Below are positions 1-13,335 of a stretch of DNA of 46,186 bases, in pieces. The DNA is taken from positions 1 to 46,186 of the forward strand of contig JAHBMJ010000530.1 of NCBI GenBank assembly GCA_018398765.1, given 5' to 3'. The translations under genes were made by a program, and so were the position numbers. This DNA comes from Chromera velia (taxonomy: Eukaryota > Sar > Chromeraceae). Every line of letters starts with the position of its first letter. Within the stretch, counting starts at the first letter, position 1. The notes under the pieces were generated by a model that saw nothing but the letters and a program-made list of their open reading frames with translations, did no database searches and was not told where the DNA came from.

Positions 1-11
1 GGGGGGGGCGT

Positions 12-3000
12 GTGAGATTGGCTCAGGGAGGATCGGGCTCAGGGTGGACTCGGGGGGGGGCAGCAGCCGTTTTGAGCTCCTCCTCTCTCGCGAGCAGGAG
101 CATCGAGTGCCTGCCGCTCCTTTGTTTTTCGTCGTGCGGCTGCGATTCATGCAGCTCGTTGGTAGAGTCAGAGAAGGCAGCACAAAACGTTGGGATTGAG
201 TTGGTGGGAGTCGGCAGGGAAGGGATGGGATCCTTCTTGTGTTCGTGCTCAGACGACGTTTGGACTGTGCTTGTGGGGGCAGTGATTGAGGTTACAGTGC
301 GGTTGTTGGGGGGACCTGGGGGGGGAGGGGCAGGTTCTGTTTCGCGTTCTGCGTCTTTTGGGGTGGACTGTGGAATTGCTACCAGCGTCTATCGTATCTG
401 TCTGAGTCAGTCTCCATCTGTCTCGTGGTCGACTTATCCGACCGCCATGCGTTTTTTCCTGTCGAGGGCAAAAGATCTTTTTGGATCGGGGGGGGGAGGG
501 ATTGGGGAGCAAGAGATGGTAGAAGATTTGGGGGGAGGGGGGGGGAATTTGGGAGCAAAGTCGCAATTGATCAGCGGGATCGTTCATTTGTTAGCGACTT
601 CCGAAGATGCTCTGATCACCGGTGGGGGGGGGAGCGTGGGGGGGTTACGTCTTTTGAGTGCATCCGTGCGCGTGTCTGCTCTGGTGGCATCGATTCCCTT
701 CTTGTTACCTCTGCTATTTTCTTTTTCACTTTCTGCTGCTCATCTGGAACCCGAGAGAGAGGAATCATTGCGGAGAAAGGGAATGGTGGATGATCCTCCA
801 GTTGATCTCCTGAGGGAGAGTCGTAGTGAGATGGCCTTGCGTTTGTGGCGGTTTGTTGCAGAGGGAATAGAATCGGTAGTTAGAGTTCTAGGTGAACGTG
901 TGGAGGCGGGGGTGGAGGGTGAGGGTGATTTTTCCGGAAGAGCCCTGGAGCAGCTCGAGACGAATGAGCACTCCAGGTTGGGGATTGAGGGCCAATGTAT
1001 GGTATCTGTTCTTTGTCTGTTTGTTCGGTCTCTGAAGGCTCTGTTTGAAGAAGCCAAGAAGGCTATGGAAGCTGTGGAAAGAGATGACATTGGTGTGGAG
1101 ACAGATCAAGATAGAGATGGTCAGAAGGGGGAGATGGAAGGGGTCGGAGAGGTTGGAGACATTTGGATGGGCAGACACTCTTCTGCCTCGGAAGAGTCTG
1201 AGGACTCGAGTGTGGTCGAGCTGATCGGTGGAGATTTCGAGGAAACCTCCGGTAAAGGTCCAAAAGAAAGAGCGGCATTGCGCAAGTCATCCCCAATTCT
1301 GTCTTGTTTTGCTCGACGCGATAGCGTCTCCCCAGCTGATCTTTTGGCTTTGCTTGCCGAATGTTTCCGGCAGCTTGAGAGACATCCGCCCTTGTTCACT
1401 TCCACAGGATTGGTGGATGATCTCCAGTCCTGTCGCAGGCTGAGTCTGCAGCTGTTCTCAGAGAACTGCCGCCTCAAAGCACTCAAGGTTGACTCAGTGC
1501 CCCCCGACTTGTTAAAAGCCCGAAATAACAAGAAAAGCGGGCTGTCGGGGGGAATGCAGAGAGAAATTGCCCCCCTGGCAGAATCTCTGCCGGCTGCACC
1601 AGCGGTGCGAAGGCTGAGCTCTGCCTCCGTCAGTCACGTGTCGATCAGCTCAGGGAGCGTCACACCTGGAGGGGTGGATGGTATGACGAGGAGTAAAGCC
1701 CGGGGGGGAGCGCATGGCGACAGGGGTGTGACAGAAGTGCATGTCGTTGAAGACGAAGACGAAGAAGAGGGGGAGTTGAGGGACAGTGACCTCGACAGTG
1801 ACTTGAGAATCGTGTCGCTTGGGCCATTGCAGTTTCCTTCGCGGGGCGTATGCAGACAGGGGGGGGGGGTTCCGCAAGAAGGGAGGGAGCATTCAGGATC
1901 AGGAACACAGCATGAACAGCTCTCGAGTGACCCTGTGTCGAAGAAAGTGCAATCGATTGAGCAAGGCTCATCCCTCAGTGTAGGCGGACAGAGACAGAAG
2001 AAGGTCGTATCGGATGGGGGGAACGACAGAGAGACAGCATTTGATAGGGGGCAGTCCGGGGAAGGGGCTGGTGGAGATGGACGAAGAAGAAGGTCAGCGG
2101 CAGGGGGCATCTCATTGAGCAGAGGTGAAATCGACAGAAAGCGGGGGGACAATCGTCCCGCCGTGTCCAGCGCTGCCTTTGCTGTTCCTGCACCCGGCGT
2201 GTCTCGGTCTTCTGCAGCCGCAGCCGCAGCAGCAGCCGTCTCTTCTTTGTCAGGGGGAGACAGGGGGGGTACAGGAGGGGGTCCGTCTGGGTCCGTGATT
2301 GGGCCCAAGTCGTCTTCGTCTTCCTCCTCCTCAGTCTCTCTTCCTGCTGCGCTGGTGAGGGCAGCACAGGGCCTCCGGACGGGGGTGGGGGGCAGTCAGC
2401 AGGTTGGCAGTGGAGTTGCAGATGATTCTTTCAAGGAATCCCTTCTGTTGCATGCAGCACAGAGGGCGAATGTGGACCCATCGTCCTTGGTCTCCCTTTC
2501 TGGAAATGGAAAGGGGGGAACAATTGGGGGGGAGCATTTTTCCTCGAGCATGAGCGTGGCTGGTAAATTCAAAAGCCGAAGCGAGGCCCTGGTGTTGGGG
2601 CACCAGTCGGGGTTTGGTGTGAGGCGACGTGCAAATGCGCAGTCGGGGGGAGGGTTTCGTTTCGGGGGTGGAAGAAACGGGGGGGGCGGGAAGGGTTCCT
2701 CTATTATTCAGAGACTGCGAAAGGAAGTGCGCATGGAAAAACAAGGTGGGTCGGTGGGTGGGTGGGTGGGTGGGTGAGTGGGGTTCCAATGTGCGTCTGT
2801 AAACCGATCTCTCGCAGTAATGGAAGAATGTCATAATACTGTAAGGGGAGGCAAAGAATGTCTTTCTTTATCTACGTGCTCGCTCAAAAGCGGTGGGGGC
2901 GTCACTCGAGTCCTTTCCCGTGCAGAAAGATATTTGCATCGATGAAACGTTGGTCCGACTTTTATGGAAGCCTTAGTATCCTTACCAGCCTCAGATCCAT

Positions 3001-6000
3001 TGGTGAGTGATGATGATGATGCAATGACAGAATTTTACTCAACAATTTTTGTTTTTCTCTCTGTCCCCCCGATACTTTTCTCTTCTCTCTTTCTTCCCCC
3101 TTTCCAAACTTTCTGTATTTTCTTTGAATCTTTCTTTTCCTTCGCCACTGTCCTGCAGTTGCTGGAGGACTTGGAGGAGCAGCGTCAGGGGGACAGCCTT
3201 CTGCCTTCCTGGTTGACAGACGTGCACTCGCCAGGCAAAGAGAGAGGGAGAGGGAGAGGGAAGAGAAGGAGAGAGTGTCGAAGGAACATGAGAAGAAACC
3301 TGGCGTCCAAATCCCCCCGCCTGAGCAAGACGCGCTGCATGGACCCCGGGTGGCAGCTGTGCAGAAGGAGAGAGAGAGGGAGAGGGGGAATCGGGTCGGA
3401 GTTACTCTGTTGAACCAGGGGGTGATGCCCTCTCAATTGCGAAATCTTGCATCGACATCGAAACCGGCGGCGGAGTATCACCGTCAGTCTGTCAGTGTCT
3501 CTGTCAGGCCGTCCGTCTGTTCAAGGCTATCATCGTTTTATCCTTCCTCAATTCTCAGTTGATGCGTTCATGTGCAAATAGACCAGAATTGAATACTTTC
3601 ATCCGTCTGGCTTTCGGTCAGTGAGTCAGTCAGTGAGTCGCGCTGGATTGTTCGACTAATCATTCTCTTCTTTTCTCCGCTCGAAGAGACGAGACAGAAT
3701 GGGCTTCTTCTGCCGGCGTGTGCATGCCAGGTGAGATACTCAGATGCCGCCCACATTTGTTTTTTCTTTTCCTTCTCTGCAGAAATGAGCCAGCAGCAGC
3801 GAGCTGAGGCTAGGCGCAACGCCCAGCAGGACGTGGAGCGCATGTTGCTGGAGGTTGTGCACTGGAATCCTTTCTCCCAGTACGCAAAGGAGAGGGATGA
3901 AGAAGAACTCATGCACGGAATCCAGCAGCAGGGGAATGGAGGGGGGGAGCACGGAAAGGGCAGAGGCAAGGAGTTAGATGCGGCACCTTCCCAAGCTGAG
4001 AAGGGTGAGGGGGTGGTCGCGGTGGGAGCGTGTCGGAGAGAGGAGGGGCAGAAGCAGGGGAGGCGGCCATTCGAGAAAGGGAGGATTCCGTCGGAGTTTC
4101 AGAGTCCCGAAGATTTCCGAAAGTCGGTGCTGCAATGCAAAGAAGGTGATGGATGCATCTGCTGCATTTTCCAAGGAGGGTCCAAACAAAAGATACCGAC
4201 TTACACCGTAATTGATGCATCCTTTTGCATGAGAACCAAGAGGTAGTACGTGCATTGGCATGGCATCGGGACCCCTTCTCTTCGTCCTCTCTTTGTCACC
4301 CGTCCTTCTCATCCTTTTTTCTCCACTTTCTTTACTGCCAGCCAGTCATCTTAGAGCCTCGCGCACATCGTTTTTTTTTTTTTTTGCCTGCCGTGTGTGC
4401 ACCTCTCTCTCTATTTCTCTGTCTGTCTGTCTGTCTGTTTGTCTGCAGAGTTTTTGGGCCCCTCGTTCTTGAGGAATGCCGCGCCTCTCTGATCTCCGCG
4501 AGTCTGGAGAGGCGCCTCGAGGGCAGGCGGGTTCGGTTTCTCTCTGTGGAGAGGCACTCCAAGTGGCAAATTGCAGACGTGATGCCTGTCGAGGAACCAA
4601 AAGGGGAACGAGAGACAGACACGACACCTCTACCCATTCCACTGGCTCTTGATCTCTGTCTCCTTCTTCCCGCCCCTCCCTCAACAGCAGCAACAGTGAA
4701 CACAGGAGGAGGAGCAAGGCCGCCGCAAGGGGTTGCAAGGAAGTCGCAGCCTACTCTTCCCATTGAGCGCTCGTTTGCGGAGGAAATTGAGGGTTGCATT
4801 CTCTCCGAACTCTCTCCTCCCTCGTGTGACTTCATTGTTGCCGTTTGTGATTCTGACAAGGGGCCTTACGAGGCCGTTTCAGAGGGTCTGAGGGGGGGAG
4901 GGGGGGGGGTGGCTGGAGACGGCAGCCGTCGAAGGGCTCCCCAGCGTCTCCGCCTCCGTTTCCTCGACACCCCGTTGGTGTTGTCACACAGCAGAGGCAG
5001 CAACCAGCAGAGGCACGGAGGAAACCTGCCTCGAGGCGTCATGCAAACTTCTGTGCTTCGGTGCGCAGGGAGTGAGTGGGTTGTTTTTTCGTTGGCCTCT
5101 CTCACGACTGCAGTGAGGGAGTTTCAAGCTTTGTACTTCTCTGGCTTCTCCCCCCTTTTCCACAAACTCCTCAGACCATCCCTCCATCGACCCAAGATGG
5201 AAGCAGATTATGAGAAGACCGCACAGAAACAGAGGGAGAAAGAAGCGTGCCTTGCAGCAGCTGTTTCCTCCACAGTAGTTGTTCCAAGAGATCCCTGGGA
5301 CACAGTGTTTGACGCCCAGTCGCTCAACTCATCGCAGCGCGTGGCTGTGCGCTGGGCCTTCCAATCCCCCTCCGGCATCTCTCTCACCCAGGGCCCCCCA
5401 GGCACAGGAAAGACAAAGACAATCCTCGCAATCATTGCCGTTTTCCTGGGAAGGCTCCGTTCCCTCGATGATGCCGCCGCCACAGCAGCAGGAGCAACGG
5501 CTAAAGCGGGGGAAGGGAAAGGAAATGCTGCTGCAGAGAACAGAAGCCGCAGCACCAGCAGCAGCAGCAGCGGGGTGCGTCCGACGCGACCCAAGCTCCT
5601 CGTGTGCGCTCCCTCAAATGCGGCGGTGGATGAGCTTGCGTGTCGAATTCTGAGCACCGGCCTCCAGCGTCCTTCGGACTCTGCCCATGGATCTTCTTCT
5701 TCTTCTTCTTCTTCTTTTTCTTCTTCTTCTTCTTCTTCTTTCACCAACCGGGTAGAGACCTTCAGACCCAAATGTGTGCGGGTCGGGGCCCCCCGGCAGA
5801 TCACCCGGGATGAGGTCCGTGCGATCAGTCTTGATTTGCACACGCGAGAAAAAGAAAGGGAGATTTTGGAGGTGCGAAAAGCACCCATTGAGGGGTTGAA
5901 GGCCAAACTTGGTGGTGTCAGGCGACAGCTTGAGGCTGTTGCGGAACAGTTGGAGGCAGCCGAGGCGGGGCGGCAGGGAGGGGGTTGTTTGACGGGGACG

Positions 6001-9000
6001 GATGTCGAAGAGGGGGAGGTGAGAATGTCTGACGAGGACGCAGCTGAGTCTGCGCAGTCGTTGAGAGCCCAAAAGAAAGAACTGACTGTTGAGAAAAAGA
6101 AACTGCAGGAGTCCCTGCAAAACCTTCAGGCAACCCTGAAAGAAGATGAGGGGAGAGCGGAGATTTCCAAAAAAGCGAAACAGATTCTGTTGATGGAGGC
6201 AGATTTGATCTTTGCAACTCTATCCGGTGCCGGGTCTGAAGTCCTCTGGGGGCCCGGGGCTCCGCGCATCGCCGCCGCAATTGTGGACGAGGCAGCTCAG
6301 GCCGTTGAGTTGTCCACCCTCATTCCTCTGAGGCACGGAATTCGCGCGTTGGTGCTTGTGGGGGACCCACAGCAGCTTCCAGCAACGGTTCTTTCGAAAG
6401 AGAACCGTGCAGCTGGATACGATCGCTCGCTTTTTCGTCGTCTGGAGGAAGCCGGCGTTCCTGTCCACATGCTCTCCAAACAGTATCGCATGAGACCGAA
6501 AATTTCTGCTTTCCCCAGAGCCTTCTTCTATGAGGGCAAGCTCGAAGACGCGGAGGAAACACAAACACGAGGGGTTCTCGGCTTGTTTGGGGCACCGGGG
6601 GGGATTTTTGGTGAGCTCCGTTTTTTCAATCTTGTTGCAGCCGAGAGACGCGGTCGTTCTCTTTCTGTCTCAAACGATGCAGAGGCTGAGTTTGTCGCCC
6701 GCCTCGTGTCAGCTCTGTCAACTCTCCCTTTGTCTGTCACAGGAATAGCACTCACGGACATTGTTGTGTTGACGCCTTACAGAGAGCAGGCGAATTTGAT
6801 TCGAAGGAAGCTCGTTTCAGTGTGCGGGTGTGCCGGTGACGCCGTTGACATCTGTACAGTCGATTCGTTCCAAGGCAGAGAGAGGAAGTGCGTGATCTTC
6901 AGCTGCGTCCGGTCGTCACTTGCTGCGGCCAGAGCTGCACAAGAGAGGCGGGCTGAGGCAGTTGCTGCTGATAGGTTGATGTCTTCTCTAGGTGGCTGGG
7001 GGAGTTTTGAAAGTCCGATAGCACACAGACAGACTTCCTCGTCCTCTTCTGGTCGGCATATGTCCTTGAGTTCTGTCTCGAGGGGACTCCCTTCTTTCCT
7101 CTTTGACAGCGGTGTGCGTGGAAGAAAGGGAAATGAGAGGGAGAAGGAGGGAAGGGGGGACACGTCACTCCAGTCCCAACAACAACAACCAGACTCCCAA
7201 AACCCCAAACTCCGCAGCCTCAACCGTTGCCCCACTGCCTCCACCCCCGCAAGGCTCACGTCCCACGGGGAGGGCAACAGGGGGGCAACGGGGCAGGCTG
7301 TCTCAGCCTCAGCCTCGGTCAGCCCCCTGACAACAGTGTGCAGGGGCAGGTCGGGACGCACGGTGAGTTCCTCGGGGGCCTTTTCTTCCGCGGAAGCAAA
7401 GATGATGCAGTCGCGGCAGGAGCAGCAGAGCCTGGGTTTCCTTGCAGACACGCGGAGATTGAATGTGGCAGTCACGCGGGCACGGGATGCGTTATGGGTC
7501 GTAGGCAGCAGCCCTGTGCTGGTCAGTCACCGTGCGTTCAAGAAACTGATTGCGTACGCAAAATATGTGGGGGGATTCGTTGACGTTGCCTCGTGGGCAG
7601 CGTCCGGCCCGCAGCGTGGTCCTGGGCCACGGGATTCGGCTGCCTTGTCTGAGAAAGCCCAGGTAGCTTCCTTCTGGAGGAGTGCGAATATCCGTCTGAA
7701 GGAATGGGAGAAGTCCCCCGAAGTGCAGCAGCAGCAGCAGCAGGAGAAAGAGGAGAGAGAGTTGGTAAACAAAAAACCGCGTGAAGGTTCTTCGGTCAGA
7801 GAGAGGGCAGGGGAGGACGGGAGGGAGAACAAGAGGCCATCTGCTGCTGTTGGATCTCAGAAAGATCTGCAGGAAGGGGTACGCGTCGATTTGAAGAGGA
7901 AAAGGAAGATTCCAGAGGGGGGGGAGACAGAGAGATTTGAAGGGACGCTCCCCCCAGAGAGGGAGCACAGGAAGGAGAAGGCTCCTCTTTTTGTTCAGGG
8001 ACAGGGGAAGGGGGAGGGGAAGGGGAATGGGAAGGAAGCTCTTGAGTCTGTGGGACAGAAACGGCCTTTTCCGTTTTCGTCTGTCGATCCCCCTGCTGCT
8101 GGGGGGACTCTTCCTCCTCGGGATATCCGGGAGGGTCAGGTTGATCGGGCACAGAGGGATAGACATGAGGGGGGCCTGGGGAGCCCTGGGGGTAAACAGA
8201 ATCATGCCGTGGGTTCTTTGGCTCTTGAAAGGGAGCGAAAAAAAGTTAAGCTCCTGCCCTCTTCAGATATCTCTCAGTCTGATTTGCAAGCTTCTTCTTC
8301 TTCCTCCTCCTCCTCTCTGCCTCGCATGGGAGAAAGAGGGGTTAGTGCAGCAGGTGGGGGAGCAGTTATGCCTGCACGACCAAACGCAGAGAGGCGGCGC
8401 ACAAAGCTGGTGCCTCCCCGTGTACCTAATGTTGGGGGTCCCCTTTCTCTTCGTGGAATCCCGCCGCCCCCCCTTTCTGGTGCGAGTGTGCCCGCAACCT
8501 CTTCGAGGCTAGTCAGCAGCAGGCGTGGCGCAGAAGGGGTCAGAGAAACGACAAGCGAGGGCCTTTCTGCCGAAATTCGACCGTCAGCTCATTCGCATCA
8601 TCCACATGCACCCGCTCCAGCAGTGCAGATGCAAGGGGCGCAAACGAAGAAGAGAGGGAGAGACGCAGATCCACGAGCTCGTCCTACGGCTACTGCTGCT
8701 ATTGCGGCTGCAGCTGCTGTCGATTTTTCGTCTTTTGCTTTCTCTTCCTCTCCCCCCTCATCCGCGTCAGTCTTCCACTCACAATCGCACTCTCAATCTC
8801 AGTCCTTTCCCCAAAGCCTCCCCGCCCCCGTGCGTCCACGTTCACAGAGAGATGGAGAACAGATACAGAGGGAGAGAGGCAACCAGCATCCAGGGCAAGT
8901 TGCTGCAGGGGCTGCCGCCACCGGCGGAGAAAGAGAAGCAGGCAGAGGGGGAAGGGAGGAGAGGCGAAAAGTCAAACTGATAGGGGCCTCGCGACCCCCA

Positions 9001-9309
9001 TCGCTCCCTTTTCCCCTTTCTGCACAAGGACAAAGCCGCCCTCCCAATCACGGGGGGTCGGTCACTTCCATACCCCCTCAAAGGCGACAGCGGGTAACAC
9101 AAGGGGACCCAACTCCGATCACCCAAACGCAAATACAAGCACAAGCACACACGCGCGCCCGTGCTGCTGTTTCTCATCCGCCCCCTGTCACAGGGTCCTC
9201 CTCGAGTCACTCTCAGGGCAGACCCCCAAGTCGTGCTGCTGAGGCTCTCTCTGAAAGACCATCTCAGACCGCGCAACCACCAGAGCGTCCCTTTCGACGC
9301 CCCTCATAA
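12..9309 (+). CDS. Sen1/senataxin-like SF1B helicase (5' end outside window)
   Basis: Model of five exons: (edge)-2749, 2926-3002, 3159-3482, 3783-4122, 4449-9309; all joins keep phase. The first frame is open to the window edge, so the start lies outside. The family unwinds RNA:DNA hybrids and helps end transcription in the nucleus. Exon 1 is Gly/Ser-rich with helical stretches that may be the Sen1 N-terminal repeat region. Exon 4 joined to exon 5 gives the pre-helicase signature IPSEF..PEDFRK-VFGPLVLEECRASL. Exon 5 has the helicase core: Q-motif region near 5317, Walker A GPPGTGKT (5392-5415), SNAAVDEL (5614-5637), a coiled-coil prong-like insert (about 5840-6190), DEAA (6286-6297), VGDPQQL (6358-6378), QYRM (6481-6492), DSFQGRE (6862-6882) and RRLNVAVTRAR (7453-7485). 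About 170 low-complexity residues interrupt the core between the last two motifs. The roughly 600-residue tail is disordered, rich in Ser, Gln, Arg and Glu. Upf1 and IGHMBP2 are related alternatives, but the LVLEECRA signature favours Sen1. Helicase identity is firm; exon 1 membership is less so. Confidence 0.85.
5694..5741 (+). repeat. (TCT)n microsatellite inside helicase exon
   Basis: A run of TCT triplets with single TTT interruptions encodes a polyserine stretch between helicase motifs Ia and II. It stays in frame, so length changes would only add or remove serines. Confidence 0.9.
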
Positions 9310-10055
9310 CTTCTATTCATGCTGAAATGAACTCAAATCCTTGCTCAAATCACGATGAATGCTGTCTGACACAGGGGTTCACCCGCTTTATAGGCAGAGC
9401 TAGAGGCAGAGTGGGTAAGCGCAGGATTCCGCACAAGATTCAGTGTCGACATGCAGTGTGACTCGGAGTCAAGTTTTGCTCAGTCAACGTCTTACAGTGG
9501 ATCGCACCGCGGCAGAGCAACCATAAATATTAATTCTTTGATAAATCTAGTGATAAATCTTATCATAAACCAATCGATGCAATTGTGTTAGTCTATATTA
9601 TACAGATTTATAAAAAAACTAATACCTGAAGGATATGATAGGATTAATTAGGATTAATGTCTGGAGGATTGGTCTCTTACTCCCATGGCGACTCATTGGC
9701 GAGCGTTGGACGTACAGCCCGGGTGTACGTAATCAAGTCTATAATAATGAGTCTAATATTACAAAAACTTTTTATTGTATTTAATAATTATCATGATCAT
9801 CATCATATCATTATGTGATCTTATAGATGCGATTATCACAAATTCATATATGTATATACACATACTCACTACCCGTATTTAGACGTGTGTTATCATCTAG
9901 ACTATCCTGTGTTTAGATCATGTCAGATCATGCTATATTTAAAAGGCTAATTTTTTAAACAGGCTCATAAAAGCTTAACCTCCTCAAAACTTAGTACTTC
10001 ATGTTTTTTGTTGTTTCAAAGTTGCCTTAGCTTGCGCAGAAGCACTCTCTCTCTT

Positions 10056-10101
<46 letters not shown>

Positions 10102-10473
10102 GAGCCTCTCTTTCTCTTTCACACTCACACATACAGAGTATTACAGACATAATCCTAGACACGGACTCTATGTGTGTGTTTGTGCTAGTTGGTGCATAAA
10201 CACTCGACTACCTCTCTTCTTTCGGACTCTTTCTCTCACCCGCTCTCGATCTCCTTCTGTCACTACCAACCACCTAGCTGTACAAGAAGGAGATTCATTC
10301 TCCCCTAGCTTTGACACGCCGCGATTCCCAATCAGTCGATCAGTCAGTCACTGCAGTTATTTCGATCGATCCGTCCTTTTGCATTTCATGCCATTCCTAG
10401 CTGACAACAGTGCAGTGAGACAGCGGAAGGAAGATGTCGGTATGGCAATCACGAAGAAGCGTCAGCATTTGAA

Positions 10474-10510
<37 letters not shown>

Positions 10511-10697
10511 TCTCTCTCTTTCTGCCTTTCTGTTACGGCCGCTGCTGTCACATCTCAAAACAGCATCCACTGCATGCACTTGCCCCTTCCCCAATTGTCA
10601 AAACAACGAACGCGAATCATTTAATAATCACAATCAAAGAAGCAGTATTGTCGCTCCCTCTCCATGCCACTCAAATGACTCCATGCACCCTGCCGCC
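9310..10697. other. Intergenic region with AT-rich block and (CT)n runs
   Basis: The stretch lies between the convergent ends of the helicase gene (+) and the SSB gene (-). About 9520-10010 is markedly AT-rich compared with the flanking genes and shows no convincing frame. Two (CT)n tracts follow, at about 10056-10100 and 10477-10520. The open frames over the CT tracts are Leu/Ser repeats and are not credible genes. The AT-rich block may be old mobile DNA, but I see no clear terminal repeats. Confidence 0.6.
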
Positions 10698-10992
10698 TCA
10701 ACGTCTCCTCTGCCCCTGCCCAGACGCAGCCGCTCCATAAATTCCCTTCCCATACCCGTATCCCCCTGCTGAGCCCTTTGCCTGAGCCGGAGAGAACGAA
10801 CCTCCACCGGGCGCTCCTCTTCCTGTCACTGCACCGTAAGGAGCAGAGGAAGAGGGGGGAACCGAGTTCATCTGCATGGACGACTGCACTCCGAAGCCGC
10901 CCCCTGCAGAGGTCGCGGTGCCTCCGAGACTCTCGTACGCCTGCAAGCAAACAGTTGTTCGTTCAATGTCCATGCACACACACACACACACA

Positions 10993-11024
<32 letters not shown>

Positions 11025-11276
11025 CATGTGCATATGTACACAAAAAAAAACCTCCGCAATCACATCACGTATTCATTCACTCCCTCACTGACACAACACT
11101 CTCTCTCTCTCTCACGCACGCATACACGCTCTCTCTCTCTCACACACACCCACAGAGAGAGAGAGAGAGAGAGAGAGAGACCACTCTCGATTTCTATCTG
11201 TCCCTCACACACGCACACTCACAAGAGACTACAAAGGGGGTAGAAAACCTCACTCTCTCTTAGACTGCAAGTCTTT

Positions 11277-11320
<44 letters not shown>

Positions 11321-13285
11321 AACTCACACTTGCTCCCTGTGTTGCCCCCCCATAGAAGGATGATGTGTCCCCTGCGCCCCCCGTGGAAGAAGAGGGAGGG
11401 ACGTCTGCCTTGTCAAGAAGAATCAGCTCTCCTCTGTACTTAGGGAGAACAACCTCAGTGGAGAAACGTTCAGTGCCTGCACGCATGGCGGTCTTGTGTT
11501 GCGGTGTTGCAAGTGAGTGTGTTACACAGTGAATGAATCAGGTACCCTCACTCCCCAGCCAGTGCTGGACTCAATTAGGGCGTCATCGAGTCCATTTTCG
11601 TCTCAATCTTTTAACGGCTGTGAACAAGGAGAGGTGCAAATGGACGTTTTTCATGTCCTTAGTGAGGACGAAAGCTGGGAAGAAAAAAGGAAGAGTAACA
11701 ACTCGGAGAGAGGAAGAGAGGAAGGAAGACAGGGCGGAGTAGGGGAAGAAAGAGAGAGAGGGGGAAGGAGAAAGAAAGAGAAGAAGAGAAAGAAAGCGAA
11801 AGATCCAGACCAAACAAACGAGTCTTCAACTCACCGTCTTGCCCAACCCATTTTCGAGTCTGAAGACTTCCCTCCACATACAATTTCTTTCCCTTCCTGC
11901 AAGCAGATAGATGATCTTTTTTCAAGTCAAACGCTTTCTTGACACCAAAGAATTGCTTTCACATCCTTCGCTTCTCCCCCCCTGCCTCCCATCCCTCCCT
12001 CCGTCCTTTCTTTCTTCGTCGCTCACGACAGTGTTCGAATGCGGCTCTTTTCCGTCGCCCTTTTGCTGCCTTTTGCGCATGGCCAACTTTTCCCCCTTTT
12101 ACACATGTGCGTGTACACATCACGTACGCATCTTGTGTGTAGACTCATCATGCGTCCATGGACCTGTGCAGGCCCACCTTGCGTATTTCTCCACGATGTT
12201 CACCAACGCATGCATTTTCTTTCAAGTATGAAGAATTCTGTATGAAAGAAAATGCACACACCTTGCGTATTTCTCCACGATGTCCACCAACGCCTGGTCG
12301 AAGACGACCACGCGGTGCCATTCCGTTTTACTCCGCACATCCCCCGTCGACTGCAGCACTATGCAGGAAGGCAGGCAGGTCTTCTCATCAATCAGTGTGT
12401 CCATCTGTCCATCGGTCTGCTTGTTTTTTCAGACAAAAGCCAGTTTCTATTTTTTTGATTGAAAGCGGGATGATCCAGAGAAGAAACACTTTTTGAAGGA
12501 AGGACGCAGTACCAGCTAGGTGAAACCAGACCATTGATGTGAATTGTTACGATGCTGGAGAAAAGAAAAGTTCTTTCATGTCTCGTGTGAATGGGAATAA
12601 AATCTCTTTGACTTTGCAACTGCACAACGAACCCCGGACCGAGCTAGGAATGAGGCTTTGGTGACACTCGAGTCGATGGAGGACGAGAGTGAGTCTGCAT
12701 GAAAGAAGAGGCGTTCTGATTGAATTGACGCACGCATCCCAAGCATGTATGTACGCACCTTGTCCTTCCAAGTTTCCGATGTGGCTAAATTGAGAGACGC
12801 CATTCTCTCTCCGGAGGACATCACGCGCACCTGCATGGAAGACACCAGAAAGCAAACAACATGAAGAAGCAGAGGGAGCAGAGCAATGAAAACGAAGATT
12901 CATTCACACTCTCTCCAGGACGGATCGACATGCGAGACAAAGGGAGCGACGCCAATCCCTTCTCTGAATCAAATGAAGAGATTCAAAGCTCAACACGCTG
13001 ACGATAGCCGCATTTCCTCTCTTCTTCATGTTCCTCACTCATTCATCTGTGCATCATTCGGTCCCCTCGCTCGCTCTGCTTTTAGTGTTGGTGCCCCTCT
13101 CCATTCCTGCCTATCTGTCCCTCTGTGTGCCTGTCTGTGTGCTGTCTATTGTGTTCATGAAGAAAAGAAGGGAGAAGAAGAAACATATGGTCTGTCTGTC
13201 TGTCCGTCTGTCTGCCTGCCTGCCTGCCTGCCTGTCTGCAGAGACAGTTAGAAAATTTAGTCCGTCTCCCGTGTGTGTGTGTGTG

Positions 13286-13335
<50 letters not shown>

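Noticed and set aside
1634..2367. Minus-strand Pro/Ser-rich frames opposite the first long exon
   Set aside because: Shadows of the GC-rich Gly/Ser codons on the plus strand; no start or splice logic and no domain.
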